Source: an uncultured Sphingomonadales bacterium (lineage in GTDB: Bacteria > Pseudomonadota > Alphaproteobacteria > Sphingomonadales > Sphingomonadaceae). From it: a stretch of 15,489 nucleotides of DNA. The notes beneath the pieces are model-generated. The model made no database searches. It saw only the letters and a program-made list of their open reading frames with translations, and was not told the origin of the DNA. Position 1 is the first letter of the stretch. Every line of letters starts with the position of its first letter. A program made the position numbers and the translations under genes. Below, one piece after another: positions 14,562 through 15,489 of this stretch. The stretch lies in assembly GCA_903828025.1 (NCBI GenBank), contig CAIKKO010000572.1, positions 1-15,489 of the forward strand, written 5' to 3'.

Positions 14562-15489
14562 CCGTTTCCGCTATCCGTATCGGCGCACCCGCGTCGCTTG
14601 ATTCGCTGCATCTGGCAGAGCTTCCCGCTTGCGCCGCGCCCGGCACGGGCGAAATCCATGTGCGGCTGCGCGCCTCCTCGCTCAACTTCCACGACTTCGC
14701 GGTGGTGACGGGCATGCTGCCCGCCGCCGAAGGGCGCATTCCGATGTCGGACGGCGCGGGCGAAGTCCTGGCCGTGGGCGCGGGCGTCACCGAATACGCG
14801 CCGGGCGACCTCGTCGTCTCGACCTTCTTCACCAACTGGGATGACGGCGCTCCGCCTTCGACTGCGTTCACCACCGTCCCCGGCGACGGCATCGACGGCT
14901 ATGCCCGGACCGAGATCGTCGCGCCCGCAGGCTGGTTCACCCGCGTGCCCAAGGGCTATTCTGCCGCCGAGGCAGCGACACTGACGTGCGCGGGCCTAAC
15001 CGCATGGCGCGCGCTGTTCGTGGACGGCGCGGTCAAGCCCGGCTCGACCGTGCTGGTGCAGGGCACCGGCGGCGTTTCGATCTTCGCGCTGCAGATGGCC
15101 AAGGCGGCGGGCGCGCGGGTGATCGCGACCAGCTCGTCCGATGCCAAGCTGGAGCGGCTGCAGGCGCTGGGGGCGGATGCGCTGATCAACTACAAGACCG
15201 AAGCAGCGTGGGGCCTCAAGGCGCTGGAATTGACCGGCGGCGTGGGCGTGGACTGCGTGGTCGAGATCGGCGGCGCGGGCACGCTCGACCAATCCATGCT
15301 GGCAAGCCGCGTGGGCGGCCATGTCGCGCTGATCGGCGTGCTGGCGGGCTTTGCGGGCCCCGTGCAAACTGCGCTGCTCATGGCCAAGAACTTGCGCGTG
15401 CAAGGGCTGACTGTCGGCAGCCGCGCGATGCAGCTCGCCATGATTGCAGGCGTGGAAGCCACTGGCATCCGCCCGGTGATCGACAGCCA
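14558..15489 (+). CDS. Zinc-independent NAD(P)-dependent alcohol dehydrogenase (3' end beyond window)
   Basis: 310 codons from ATG 14558, open to the right edge; roughly 25-30 residues are likely missing. CTGGAGG at 14544-14550 is a good ribosome binding site, and the ATG overlaps the stop of the amidohydrolase (ATGA). The GroES-like domain (about 1-125) includes SSLNFHDFAVVTG and MSDGAGEVLAVGAGV. The Rossmann domain follows with LTCAGLTAWRALF (142-154), the cofactor loop VLVQGTGGVSIFALQMAKAAGARVIAT (165-191) and KLERLQALGADALINY. The usual catalytic and structural zinc cysteines are missing (LNFHD where Cys-x-Thr would be; NWDDGAPPS in the structural lobe), so it belongs to the zinc-free MDR branch that oxidises alcohols or reduces C=C/C=O bonds. 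The operon suggests it acts on a product of the amidohydrolase (inference). Confidence 0.87.
   Translation, partial: MTVSAIRIGAPASLDSLHLAELPACAAPGTGEIHVRLRASSLNFHDFAVVTGMLPAAEGRIPMSDGAGEVLAVGAGVTEYAPGDLVVSTFFTNWDDGAPPSTAFTTVPGDGIDGYARTEIVAPAGWFTRVPKGYSAAEAATLTCAGLTAWRALFVDGAVKPGSTVLVQGTGGVSIFALQMAKAAGARVIATSSSDAKLERLQALGADALINYKTEAAWGLKALELTGGVGVDCVVEIGGAGTLDQSMLASRVGGHVALIGVLAGFAGPVQTALLMAKNLRVQGLTVGSRAMQLAMIAGVEATGIRPVIDS

Noticed and set aside
1..15489. Mobile element, CRISPR array, tRNA or toxin-antitoxin module
   Set aside because: No transposase, integrase, regular spaced repeats, cloverleaf-type sequence or small toxin-like gene pair was recognised; every stretch over 200 bases is occupied by a recognisable gene.

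Overview
The window looks like chromosomal DNA from a high-GC alphaproteobacterium, most likely of the order Sphingomonadales (Novosphingobium/Sphingopyxis/Erythrobacter type). Reasons: uniformly GC-rich coding sequence with strong third-position G/C, a typical alphaproteobacterial LepA N-terminus at the left edge, a large sphingomonad-style TonB-dependent receptor with a clear TonB box, a secreted DUF1579/lipocalin-like protein and a DUF4197 protein. No insertion sequence, integrase, tRNA, rRNA or CRISPR array was seen, and base composition does not visibly change between genes. This reads as a catabolic/accessory stretch of chromosome, not an island.

Layout, left to right. (1) The 5' end of lepA (minus strand, cut by the window edge) diverges from a two-gene operon: a TonB-dependent outer-membrane receptor (343-2691) and an exported alkaline-phosphatase-superfamily hydrolase (2706-3770). 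(2) A small secreted DUF1579-like protein (3778-4305, minus) converges on the phosphatase with a 7-base gap and diverges from a two-gene unit: an exported FAD oxidoreductase of the spermidine-dehydrogenase type (4401-6293) and a glutathione S-transferase (6298-6921). (3) An MDR-family NADP-dependent oxidoreductase (7018-8025, minus) diverges from a DUF4197 protein (8196-8963, plus), with a perfect 7-bp-arm inverted repeat between them. (4) A large membrane GGDEF-EAL-PilZ protein (8977-11691, minus) converges on the DUF4197 gene; both stop codons lie in one hairpin. (5) A PHA-depolymerase-like alpha/beta hydrolase (GTG start, 11868-12692) is divergent from the c-di-GMP gene. (6) A D-aminoacylase-type amidohydrolase (12813-14561) overlaps, by ATGA, a zinc-independent alcohol dehydrogenase (14558 to the window end, cut). 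A perfect 16-bp palindrome over a candidate -10 element lies just upstream of this pair.

Functional reading (inference): these are separate small transcription units. They cover capture and hydrolysis of an external substrate (receptor plus phosphatase-fold enzyme), polyamine or amine oxidation (SpdH-like), detoxification (GST, MDR reductase), c-di-GMP turnover and sensing, hydrolysis of a storage polyester or related ester (PhaZ-like), and breakdown of an N-acyl or cyclic amide compound (amidohydrolase plus dehydrogenase). I found no clearly new multi-gene system. The points most worth a second look are the receptor/phosphatase pair, the GGDEF-EAL-PilZ protein that lacks the usual inhibitory site, the two operator-like palindromes and the amidohydrolase/dehydrogenase pair.
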